From an uncultured Sutterella sp. (lineage in GTDB: Bacteria; Pseudomonadota; Gammaproteobacteria; Burkholderiales; Burkholderiaceae_F), in contig UQYG01000003.1 in the NCBI GenBank assembly GCA_900545275.1, positions 124,001-188,000 of the forward strand: a stretch of DNA of 64,000 nucleotides, in the 5' to 3' direction. The position numbers were made by a program, and so were the translations under genes. This document shows, piece by piece, positions 8,079 to 15,323 of the stretch. The notes under the pieces are model-generated. The model worked only from the letters and a program-made list of their open reading frames with translations, was not told the DNA's origin and made no database searches. How positions within the stretch are numbered: position 1 is the stretch's first letter; each line of letters starts with the position of its first letter.

Positions 8079-8855
8079 TCAGGCTTTCCAGCCGTAGTAC
8101 TCGCGGTGCGCCGCGGTGATTTCATCGTGCTCGGCTTCCGAGACGAGGATCATGTTCTCGACGCTGTCGGCGCCGCCCTCGGAAATGGGTTGGATGTGGT
8201 GCACTTCGTAGCCATCGGGAAGTTCGACGTAGCCGTGCTGCGCCAAGAACTCCGCCCGCACGCCCGGATCGCGCACAGCCTCTTCCGCGTCGACGTGTTC
8301 GGACGTCGGATCCTTCCCCGCGTCGATGAGCGCTTCGAGATCCGACGCGTTCCCTACGAACATCCCGTTTTCCACCGAACCTTCCGGCAGGGAGGCATAG
8401 GTGAAGCTTCCCTCGGGCATGCCTTCCGCTCCGCCCGGCTCTGCGTCCGCGTCCACGTCACCTGCGCCGTCGAGAAGACTCGCCCCCGCGAGCGCTCCGA
8501 TCCCGAGGGACGCGATGAAGGCGGCGCGCTGGGCATTCTTCCCGTTCGACAAAAAGGCCTCGGGGGACGGCGCTTTGGCGGCGTCTTCGACGAGCTGCGC
8601 GGTGCCGTCGAGCGCCTGTCCGAACCCCGCAACGACCTGATCGACGCGTCGACCCACGCGGTCGAAGGCCGTTTCGGTGCGCCCGTGACAGACGTCGTTC
8701 AAAGCGCTCGCCGCAGTGTTGATCGTCGCGGCGGTACCCGCAAGAATGCCCGTCGCGAGATGCACGCCCGTGCGACCGGCAAATCCCACGACTTGGCAAC
8801 CGATGCGTACGGCCCGCGATAGGTTGATTCCCTTTTCTCTCTGAAAACGCGCCAT
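8079..8855 (-). CDS. HNH-family nuclease-like protein, intact copy C
   Basis: A 258-residue protein. Residues 1-60 hold Gly/Ala-rich weakly hydrophobic stretches (AGRTGVHLATGILAGTAATINTAA). A charged middle follows, with another small hydrophobic patch at about 112-130. The C-terminus is an HNH nuclease-type domain, HHIQPISEGG-x(5)-NM-x(8)-H, at about 219-252. The natural target is unknown. It could be a toxin, a mobile-element nuclease or a CRISPR accessory. It is the only full-length one of three copies here and always sits directly before a CRISPR leader or repeat. The ATG has an AGGAGG-like site nearby. Confidence 0.7.
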   Translation of the reverse strand: MARFQREKGINLSRAVRIGCQVVGFAGRTGVHLATGILAGTAATINTAASALNDVCHGRTETAFDRVGRRVDQVVAGFGQALDGTAQLVEDAAKAPSPEAFLSNGKNAQRAAFIASLGIGALAGASLLDGAGDVDADAEPGGAEGMPEGSFTYASLPEGSVENGMFVGNASDLEALIDAGKDPTSEHVDAEEAVRDPGVRAEFLAQHGYVELPDGYEVHHIQPISEGGADSVENMILVSEAEHDEITAAHREYYGWKA

Positions 8856-8923
8856 TTCTTCCTCCTTTTCTTCCGGCGGGAATCGAAACCTTCGGTCCGA
8901 TTCCCTCGATTCTCCTCCAAACC

Positions 8924-9301
8924 TCAGGGCCAGGGGCTCATGCCGTTCCTGTTGCCCCAGGGATCCGTGCTCGGACGGTCCACGTAGCCTCCGCTCGGCG
9001 TCATCTCGTAGTCGGGCGTGGAGCCGTAGGACCCGTCGGGACGGATGTAGCTGTTGTGTCCGGGACCGTAGGAACCGTCCGGATGCATGTGATAGTCACC
9101 CGAAGGGCCGTAACTGCCGTCGGGATACATCTGGGTCGACGACCCAGAGTGGTAGCTGCCGTCCGGAGCCATCGTCATCTTGCCGTCCGGACCGTAGCTG
9201 CCGTCGGGGTACATCTGGAAGGCGGCCGCGGAAAAGCTCACGGCCGCGAGCCCCGCGAAGAGACCGCCCAAAAGCAAGGATTTGGCGAGAGGTTGATACA
9301 T
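8924..9301 (-). CDS. secreted PDGSYG-repeat protein
   Basis: A 125-residue protein with a clear Sec signal peptide (MYQPLAKSLLLGGLFAGLAAVSFSAAAF). The mature part is built from five PDGSY units about 15-20 residues apart, usually followed by G or GP and often preceded by M-x or MY. It ends GNRNGMSPWP. Similar Gly/Tyr-rich repeats occur in periplasmic or surface proteins, but I do not recognise the family. AAAGGAGG lies just before the ATG. It sits within the minus-strand run between the CARF protein gene and the hnh gene, which is odd company for an exported protein. Confidence 0.75.
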   Translation of the reverse strand: MYQPLAKSLLLGGLFAGLAAVSFSAAAFQMYPDGSYGPDGKMTMAPDGSYHSGSSTQMYPDGSYGPSGDYHMHPDGSYGPGHNSYIRPDGSYGSTPDYEMTPSGGYVDRPSTDPWGNRNGMSPWP

Positions 9302-9347
9302 GGCTTTTCCTCCTTTCTTTTGAAAAATGGGGTACCGGCGCGGAGAA

Positions 9348-10511
9348 TCAGTGGTTCTCCGCGACCGGGATTTGAATGTCGTCGGGTACGAGCGCAAGTG
9401 CGTAGGCGACGAAAGGGCGCTTCCCATAAGTGACGATCCGAAAACGCGCAGCTGCCGCCTTGCCGAGTTTTTTCGCGAGTGCGGAACCGATCTGTGAGCG
9501 CTTTTCCTGGAAGTACTTGAGAAAGTCCTCGTCGGATCGGATCGCTTTTCGAGCGCGCTCGATGTCCCCAGGACGAGTGGGAAAGAGTCTCTCGTACAAG
9601 GGGAAGAACTCTTCCTCGGCGTGCCGAAGTCCCGGACGAACGGGATCTTCCTTTCTCTTTGCGCGTTCTGCCATCCAATGAAGGGTCGCGTACTGCGCGG
9701 GAGCGAGAAGCACGTCGACGCCGTCGCAGACGACGCCCCGCGCGTCGTCGCGCAAAGCGAGGGCGGTGGACGGGAAAAGCGTCCGCTGCGCCTCTTCTAC
9801 GGCACGTCCGTAAGAGGCGTCGCCTGTAAGAAGATCTTCAGGCAATCCCGTGCGAAGCCGCACGATCGGAATGTCGGCGAGCATCACGCGCGCATCCGAA
9901 GAAGAGTAGGCGACGCCGCGGGCGTCCACGATTTCCTTTTCTTCGGGCGGCGGATAGAAGAAGTCTCGGTTCGATTCGAAAGGTTCGTTGACGAGCACGT
10001 GTGAAACGGAGTCCCGCGCTCTGGCGAAAAGCGACATGGCGTAACCCGCGAAAAAGCCCATGCTCTTTCGGCCTCCGGCGATCGAGACGTGCACGATGGT
10101 GTTCGGGTCCGAACAGGCGTTGCCGATCACGCGAACGATCGTGTCGGCGGCCGCGGCATTCTCTTCGGGGGTGCGAATGTCGTCGAGTTCCCGTCCATCG
10201 CCGCCCTTAATGACGGTGATGGAATCTAAGTCAAAACGAATCTTTCCGACGAGACCGTAGTCGCGGCAAAAAGCGTGAAAGCGGCCCTCAGCGGGATCAA
10301 GCAGGTCGCGCAGAGCACGGTTTCGCCCGTTGCAGGTGGTGATGAGGCGCACCTCGTCAGGACAGAAACGACGCTCTTTGATCAGCGCCCAAATCGTTTC
10401 CGTGACGACCTGAGGCGACATGCCGACGACGGCGACGAGCAGTCTTCTCGGGACTCGCACCGACGTTTCTTCTTTGGAATTTCCAGGTTTCACGTTTTTC
10501 CTCCTTTTCAT
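9348..10511 (-). CDS. CARF-domain protein, NE0113/Csm6-type ring nuclease family
   Basis: A 387-residue CRISPR ancillary protein. Residues about 23-250 match the NE0113 family (TIGR02584-type, often labelled 'ring nuclease Csm6'): LLVAVVGMSPQVVTETIWAL, LITTCNGR and the ligand-binding loop HVSIAGGRKSMGFFAGYA at about 141-158. The C-terminal 130 residues are helical and basic, perhaps a winged helix. R-x4-H strings occur (RDSVSH, RPGLRH), but I cannot tell whether either is a HEPN RNase motif. It probably binds cyclic oligoadenylate made by Cas10 and either degrades it or responds to it. The start has a GGAGG site. Confidence 0.78.
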   Translation of the reverse strand: MKRRKNVKPGNSKEETSVRVPRRLLVAVVGMSPQVVTETIWALIKERRFCPDEVRLITTCNGRNRALRDLLDPAEGRFHAFCRDYGLVGKIRFDLDSITVIKGGDGRELDDIRTPEENAAAADTIVRVIGNACSDPNTIVHVSIAGGRKSMGFFAGYAMSLFARARDSVSHVLVNEPFESNRDFFYPPPEEKEIVDARGVAYSSSDARVMLADIPIVRLRTGLPEDLLTGDASYGRAVEEAQRTLFPSTALALRDDARGVVCDGVDVLLAPAQYATLHWMAERAKRKEDPVRPGLRHAEEEFFPLYERLFPTRPGDIERARKAIRSDEDFLKYFQEKRSQIGSALAKKLGKAAAARFRIVTYGKRPFVAYALALVPDDIQIPVAENH

Positions 10512-10561
10512 TGCTTTTTACTGACGCAAAGTCAGAAACGCCCCCGCCCTTCGTAGACGTT

Positions 10562-11710
10562 TCATTCTTCCAGAAGCGCTCGGAACACCTCGCCTCCGCG
10601 CCGCAGGTCGGAACGGGTGAGAACCTTGATCTTTTGGTCTTTGGCCCGCTGCAGATCCTTTTCCTTGAGGGGGACGAAAGTCACCAAGACTGCCTGCACG
10701 GCGCTTCCCAATCGCTTTGCGAGGAGCCCGAGCTTGGAAAGTGCATCGTTCGCATCGTTTTTGCCGTAGTCGATCGTCTTGCACTCGAACACGAAAAGTC
10801 GGTTGCGGTACCAGACCGGGACGTCGAGCTCGTTGTGTGTTCCCGAGAGATTCGTTTTCGACTCGTGCCCTTCGCAGTACTCGACCGTGAGGTTCGTATC
10901 GACGATAAGACCGGGCAGGTGCAATTTACGGATCACGTCGCTCACGTATTCTTCTAGCCAGCCACCGTTGACGAAAAATCTCGTTTCCTCATTGGTGAAT
11001 CGGATCTTGCTGCCGTGAATCGAGAGAAGATCGCCTTCCACAAGTCGGTCTGCCAGGGCGGCGAGTGCCGGATCGCGATCGACGTCCTTGCCGTCAATCG
11101 AAAGACTGTCCTTGGCTACTGAAGCCAAGTAGTTGAGAGTCGGAACGAGTTTGGCGAGAGAATCGCTTTTGACGAGCTCTTCGGAGAGCGTGAGAAGTTC
11201 CAGTGTAAAGGGCATTCCCCGCTTCGTTTCTTCCGCGCGGAATCCATAGGCGCGCAGGTAGGGCAGAAGGGGTTTCGCAAAACGAAGCGGAATCTTCCGG
11301 ACACCGCGGACGTTCGCACCGAAGTAGAGCACTTCTCCCGTGTCGTGCTGGAGGTAGAAGCTGTCGAGATCGGCGAGTTGTGCAACACGTTGCGCAACGA
11401 GGCTCATGAGTTTCGTTCCGCCCGTCAGATTCACCGCGGTACCCTTGTCGAGATTCTCGACGAGCGTCAAAAGAAGGTTTTCGAGCTTCTCTACGTCGTA
11501 GGCGTCGTCGAGCGGCACGCGTTCGCATTCGATCGGATAGGGGAGAAGCTTGATCGCTTCCTCCAGGCTGCGCGCGGCTTCGGACATCTGGGGCGTCACG
11601 GCGAGGAGAACGCGTTGCGGAGCGAAGTCGCGGTCGAGAAGCGGCAGCAAATTGGCGGCCGCCTGCTGCGAGACGAAGCAAAGGTGAGTGTGCGGGACGG
11701 AATCGGACAT
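10562..11710 (-). CDS. can2: Can2/Card1-like CARF nuclease (DUF1887)
   Basis: A 382-residue effector. The N-terminal CARF domain (about 1-160) contains NLTGGTKLMS at 94-103, the ligand-loop pattern of DUF1887 proteins. A linker follows. The C-terminal PD-(D/E)xK nuclease has ELDV at 294-297 and FECKT at 308-312. Members of this family (Can2, Card1) are switched on by cyclic tetra-adenylate and cut nucleic acid without sequence preference. The ATG at 11710 (MSDSVPHTHLCF) is chosen over one at 11803, because CARF homology begins at once. It lies downstream of csx16 in the same direction. Confidence 0.88.
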   Translation of the reverse strand: MSDSVPHTHLCFVSQQAAANLLPLLDRDFAPQRVLLAVTPQMSEAARSLEEAIKLLPYPIECERVPLDDAYDVEKLENLLLTLVENLDKGTAVNLTGGTKLMSLVAQRVAQLADLDSFYLQHDTGEVLYFGANVRGVRKIPLRFAKPLLPYLRAYGFRAEETKRGMPFTLELLTLSEELVKSDSLAKLVPTLNYLASVAKDSLSIDGKDVDRDPALAALADRLVEGDLLSIHGSKIRFTNEETRFFVNGGWLEEYVSDVIRKLHLPGLIVDTNLTVEYCEGHESKTNLSGTHNELDVPVWYRNRLFVFECKTIDYGKNDANDALSKLGLLAKRLGSAVQAVLVTFVPLKEKDLQRAKDQKIKVLTRSDLRRGGEVFRALLEE

Positions 11711-11799
11711 GGCGAAAGTTTGAAAAGATAGTGCGGGAGAATGCAAAGGAATCGAAAGGTTCTGCCTTCGGTTTATTTTCACATCAATTCGTGCGTCTG

Positions 11800-12117
11800 T
11801 CACGACCCGCGCAGAGGTATGCCGTCGGAGCGTTTCGTAACGACGAATTCTTCGAGCCGCCCACGGAAGGTACGCACCGCCGTAAGGTCAAGCTCCTTGC
11901 CGCGGGCCTCGGGCGTGAGGTCGAGCGTGAGCGAGAAAAACTGGGCGCCCCTGGCGCAGACCTCGGACGCCAATCCCACGGGAAGTGTTCCGAGCACCGT
12001 GTCGCCGGCCTGCACTTCTTCGGAAGAGAGGTGCTCGACCCAGCGGTCCACGGGGAGCCCTTCGCTCTTGGCCCAGGCCACGGCGCCGGGATGACGGGAA
12101 ACAAACCAAACGGTCAT
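11800..12117 (-). CDS. csx16: Csx16 ring nuclease
   Basis: A 105-residue protein of the VVA1548/Csx16 family. The match covers the whole length: TVWFVSRHPGAVAWAKSEG, then VEHL, then GDTVLGTLPVGLASEVCARGA, and then FSLTLDL with a C-terminal RGRLEEFVV. Csx16 proteins are cyclic-oligoadenylate-degrading ring nucleases that end the type III signal. Its ATG overlaps the cas2 stop (ATGA), so the two are translationally coupled. This places an off-switch between the adaptation genes and the CARF effectors. Confidence 0.85.
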   Translation of the reverse strand: MTVWFVSRHPGAVAWAKSEGLPVDRWVEHLSSEEVQAGDTVLGTLPVGLASEVCARGAQFFSLTLDLTPEARGKELDLTAVRTFRGRLEEFVVTKRSDGIPLRGS

Positions 12118-12479
12118 GAAAAGAATTTTTCCTTTGTGCTGAAGAAATCGAGCTTCTCGCAAGAGAGCTCGTCTTCCGGTTCCATCTCGGAGAGTGAAAG
12201 CTCTCCGGGCAGGGCGCTCCACGAGATACCTGCGGGGAGCGTTCCTTTTCCCGAGTGACCGCGTGCCCCGCGGTCGGGAATGCGATAGCAACGGACGTCG
12301 TCCTCCCGCAAGTCCACGACGGTTCGCATGACCGAAGCGCAACGGAGCGCATCGCTCGGCGTCCCGGACAGGATGAACACGCTGTATTCGATCGGTATCC
12401 CGAAACCGAGCATTTTGTGGTGAACTTTCGCGAGGCGTTTCGGATCCCGTATGTCGTAACCGATAACGTAGGTACTCAA
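12114..12479 (-). CDS. cas2: Cas2, copy 1 (121 aa)
   Basis: The adaptation protein Cas2, which bridges Cas1 dimers during spacer integration. It begins STYVIGYDIRDPKRLAKVHHKML, with the family Asp after the first strand and the RLxKVH helix, and then IEYSVFIL. The start is taken as TTG at 12479, five or six bases after an AAAGGAG site, as no ATG fits. It is longer than usual because of an acidic tail after about residue 90 (EMEPEDELSCEKLDFF). It lies 10 bp after cas1 and overlaps csx16 by 4 bp. Confidence 0.85.
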   Translation of the reverse strand: MSTYVIGYDIRDPKRLAKVHHKMLGFGIPIEYSVFILSGTPSDALRCASVMRTVVDLREDDVRCYRIPDRGARGHSGKGTLPAGISWSALPGELSLSEMEPEDELSCEKLDFFSTKEKFFS

Positions 12480-12489
12480 GGGGACTCCT

Positions 12490-13440
12490 TTACGAAAGTC
12501 GTACGGTCGCCCTCTGCAACATGTCGACGAGGTCGCATGCGGCGGCGGTAAGCTGTCGGCGCAGTTCTTCGGCGCAGGGTTCCCAGGCCGGATAAAAACG
12601 CTCGCGGCCGGCTTTGCCAAGAAGGCAGGAACCGTCGTCCGGTGTGGAAAAGTCTTCCGGCCGCAACGTTTGTTCGCGAAAACATTGGATGGAGAATCGA
12701 TCCACTTCGGGACGTAAGGCCTCAACAACGTCGCAGGCGAGGGATTCACGACCGTACTCGAGCGCATGGTAGAACCCGACGTAAGGGTCGAGACCGGCCC
12801 CGTAGAGTGCAATGGACGCCTCGGCCTGCAACAGCGTGTAGCCGAGCGAAAGTACCGCGTTGAAGGGGTCTTTCGGCGGCCGGCGGTTTCGTCCGTGAAA
12901 TCCCAGAGACTTGGGGAGCACTTCAGCGAGCGCCTGAAAGTATTCGCGCGCGGCAACGCCTTCGAGGCCGCGAAGCGAGGCAAGATCGGCGCACGCAGCC
13001 ATCTTCTCAAGGCTTTCCTTCATAAAACGTTGACGGCGTCCGACAAGAAAGCGGTGTCGAAAGTTCCCGTCCAAGATCGTTTCGAGAAGCGCGATCTGTC
13101 CCTTGAGCTTCTTTTTCATCAGCTGCTTGGAAATTTTCAGGCAAAACTCAGGATTCTGTGACATCCGGAATTGAGCGATGCGGCGCGAGGCATCGTTGTG
13201 TGGCGTAGCCATCAGAAGAGAGGGCTCCGCCTTGCGGCCTGAGAGCACAACCACGCCGATCCCCTTTTCGCCAAGCTTGCCGAGCAGGTTGGCGTGCAGG
13301 ATAACGTCGCCGCGAAGGAAGACGCGTTCGAGCGGTGCCAAGGGAATGGTGCCGGCGCGTGCTCCCTTTTCATAAAAGGCGAGCGCTTCGCCGTCGAGGC
13401 GAACTTCCACGCCGCGTCGATCAATATAGAGACTGCTCAT
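12490..13440 (-). CDS. cas1: Cas1 integrase
   Basis: A 316-residue Cas1, the integrase that inserts new spacers at the leader end of the array. It has the N-terminal beta domain (MSSLYIDRRGVEVRLDGEAL), then the helical domain with the catalytic set. That set includes Glu in the LQAEASIALYGAGLDP helix region, His in VGFYHALEYGRESLACDVVEALRP, and the following Glu/Asp residues. The length is normal for type III-linked Cas1. The gene lies between two different cas2 genes on the same strand. Confidence 0.92.
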   Translation of the reverse strand: MSSLYIDRRGVEVRLDGEALAFYEKGARAGTIPLAPLERVFLRGDVILHANLLGKLGEKGIGVVVLSGRKAEPSLLMATPHNDASRRIAQFRMSQNPEFCLKISKQLMKKKLKGQIALLETILDGNFRHRFLVGRRQRFMKESLEKMAACADLASLRGLEGVAAREYFQALAEVLPKSLGFHGRNRRPPKDPFNAVLSLGYTLLQAEASIALYGAGLDPYVGFYHALEYGRESLACDVVEALRPEVDRFSIQCFREQTLRPEDFSTPDDGSCLLGKAGRERFYPAWEPCAEELRRQLTAAACDLVDMLQRATVRLS

Positions 13441-13507
13441 GTTGGACCTTGTGAACTGGAATGAGTAAATGGGGATGCTGATCAGATTTGCATGCGGGAT
13501 CGATGAT

Positions 13508-13786
13508 TCAACAAATCAGAAACGGCCGGACGGATTGCCGTTTTGCGGTTCCGAGATAGAGCGGTTTGCTCCGGGGATCGAGTTGAAAATAATGAAGTCG
13601 ATTCGTTGTCGGATTCATTGTTTTTTGAATGTTGTTGACCAGGGCGTGTAACTCATTTTGAGACATCAGACACTCGTAAAAGGATTTTTGTCCTCCAATT
13701 GCGTGTGCTTTCACAAGGTTGTGAACTTTTCTTTGAGCGTAGCGGTCGGAAATGTCATAGCAAATTAAGTAGATGCATCGATCCAT
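13508..13786 (-). CDS. cas2: Cas2, copy 2 (92 aa)
   Basis: A second Cas2 of normal size. MDRCIYLICYDISDRYAQRKVHNLVKAH holds the conserved Asp and the RKVH helix, and the end (LHYFQLDPRSKPLYLG) fits the C-terminal strand. A GGAGG site precedes the ATG. It is AT-richer than cas1 and copy 1, which hints at a separate history. It is the first gene after array 2 and has its own upstream motif at 13841-13857. Confidence 0.82.
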   Translation of the reverse strand: MDRCIYLICYDISDRYAQRKVHNLVKAHAIGGQKSFYECLMSQNELHALVNNIQKTMNPTTNRLHYFQLDPRSKPLYLGTAKRQSVRPFLIC

Positions 13787-13978
13787 GGGGAACCTCCGAT
13801 GAGGTTATTCTATCGTGCTCAAAGAGAGATCTTGAAAATCGCAAGTTTGTGATTTTTAATTTTGTTCTTGGAAGGATCTTGGGTCGGCAATCAATGTAGA
13901 AATTAGATGGGGTAAATCCATCCCGTACGAGATTTTATTCAAATCCATGCATAACCACGGCCGATTCCATAGCGTGGA
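13787..13978 (-). promoter_or_regulatory. AT-rich region before cas2 copy 2, with shared motif
   Basis: This holds the trailer side of array 2 and the probable promoter of the cas2-cas1-cas2 block. GCAAGTTTGTGATTTTT (13841-13857) recurs almost unchanged before csm1 (21578-21593). With the flanking AAAATC it forms an imperfect palindrome, AAAATCGCAA-G-TTTGTGATTTT. A regulator site is inferred. It could also be read as a leader for plus-strand transcription of array 2, but repeat polarity argues against that. Confidence 0.45.
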
Positions 13979-14292
13979 GTTTCAATCCCTTCGAAATCAG
14001 GGTTTCATTCGAACCTGAGAAAGACGCGAAGGTCGAGGAGATCAAAAAGTCTCAATCCCTTCGAAATCAGGGTTTCATTCGAACAAAGGTATGCCTGCCA
14101 AGTATGCTCCATACGATTCGTCTCAATCCCTTCGAAATCAGGGTTTCATTCGAACCGCACTCAAGGCGGCGAAAGCCTTCGAAAAGCTGTCTCAATCCCT
14201 TCGAAATCAGGGTTTCATTCGAACAAATACGATTGTTATTTCATCCAAGAACCAAAGTCTCAATCCCTTCGAAATCAGGGTTTCATTCGAAC
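13979..14292 (-). CRISPR. CRISPR array 2: 5 repeats, 4 spacers
   Basis: The 36-bp repeats lie at 13979-14014, 14049-14084, 14120-14155, 14189-14224 and 14257-14292. Spacers are 34, 35, 33 and 32 bp. Four repeats are identical, and the leftmost reads GTTTC in place of GTCTC. On the minus strand repeats end in ATTGAGAC, so crRNAs should run right to left, away from cas6. The first repeat in that direction contains the cas6 stop codon, so cas6 and the array share a transcript or the leader lies inside cas6. Confidence 0.95.
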
Positions 14293-15318
14293 CGCTCCGA
14301 CGGTCAACGGTTTCTCGCTGTTGAGTTCCAGAGGATCCGTTCCAATTTTATCCGTTCTGTCGTGACTTTTCTCTAAGGTTTGATTTGCATCAAGTAGTTT
14401 GTACTTTCCCAATCCAAAAACCGCACTCTTACCCAGGTGTATCCATTGACCAAGAAAAAGGAAAGTCTGTAACTCCGCAGGCACTTCAAAAAGCGTGAAA
14501 TCTCCGACAACCCCGCCCAATCGGATCTTCTGATCCTGACGGCTCGAGTAACGACTCCAATTCCGCCAGCGAAGCTGGTTCTCGCAGCGGATGCCGCGTG
14601 CGAGCGCGGACAGGCGCGAGTAGTCAGGTTCAATTTTCCGGGCGTGAAATTCCATCAGCAGGCCGATTCGTCGAACCAGAGCGTTTAGAAGCGTGCCGGG
14701 TACGATTTCTCGAATCCCGATGTTACGCCCGTTGTTTTGCAGGCGAAGGGGCGTGGCAAAGCTAAGCGTCACGTTTTGCGACTCGGGAAAGTCGGGAAGC
14801 TTTACGGTCTTCGGATGTTGGATGACGGAGCGCTGTGCCGCACCGTACACCGACTGGTAGGTGCCGTTCACTTCGACGTTCACGTTTTCGAGTTCGGCGG
14901 AACCCTTGGCAACTTCGCCCGCGAAGGCGCGCTGCACGGCGAAAATGATGAGCGGCAGTTGGTGGAGCGCCCTTCCGATTAACACCATGTGAAAGGAAAA
15001 CGCTTCCCCGGGTTCCGACGTGCGCCGTCCCCACGCGGGAGCTTCGACTACATAGGGGTGCGGAATCTGACTGAATTTCTGCAGAACGTGCTCTTCAGGT
15101 GGCGCCGATTCGAAAAGGACGGCGTAAGGGCAGGTGCGGTAGAGCATGCACTCGGGGCAGGTCGGTCGATGTGTCATGCAGGCCGTTTTGAGCAGAGCTC
15201 GACCGATGGCTCCGCGGATCGCGGAGCCAGCGTAGTCGGGCCAGAGCATCGTTTTCGTCACGCGCAGGTCGAATCGATAGCGCGCAATGGGCCATTCCTT
15301 GGGAAGAGGAGCGGTCAT
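14275..15318 (-). CDS. cas6: Cas6 pre-crRNA endoribonuclease
   Basis: A 347-residue RAMP protein that should cut the repeat RNA to free crRNAs. It starts PLPKEWPIARYRFDLRVTKT, and an N-terminal Cys cluster (CPECMLYRTCPYAVLF) is typical of the Cas6 group in PF10040-type proteins. The Gly-rich loop GKSAVFGLGKYKLL comes near the end. About 40 residues follow that loop, and the last five (VRMKP) and the stop are encoded by the first CRISPR repeat. It lies 5 bp after csm5. Start at ATG 15318. Confidence 0.85.
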   Translation of the reverse strand: MTAPLPKEWPIARYRFDLRVTKTMLWPDYAGSAIRGAIGRALLKTACMTHRPTCPECMLYRTCPYAVLFESAPPEEHVLQKFSQIPHPYVVEAPAWGRRTSEPGEAFSFHMVLIGRALHQLPLIIFAVQRAFAGEVAKGSAELENVNVEVNGTYQSVYGAAQRSVIQHPKTVKLPDFPESQNVTLSFATPLRLQNNGRNIGIREIVPGTLLNALVRRIGLLMEFHARKIEPDYSRLSALARGIRCENQLRWRNWSRYSSRQDQKIRLGGVVGDFTLFEVPAELQTFLFLGQWIHLGKSAVFGLGKYKLLDANQTLEKSHDRTDKIGTDPLELNSEKPLTVGAVRMKP

Positions 15319-15323
15319 GGAAT

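Noticed and set aside
13787..13978. Leader for plus-strand transcription of array 2
   Set aside because: The region is AT-rich and adjacent, but the repeat polarity (ATTGAGAC handle) and the variant repeat at the left end point to minus-strand transcription. It is kept only as an alternative.
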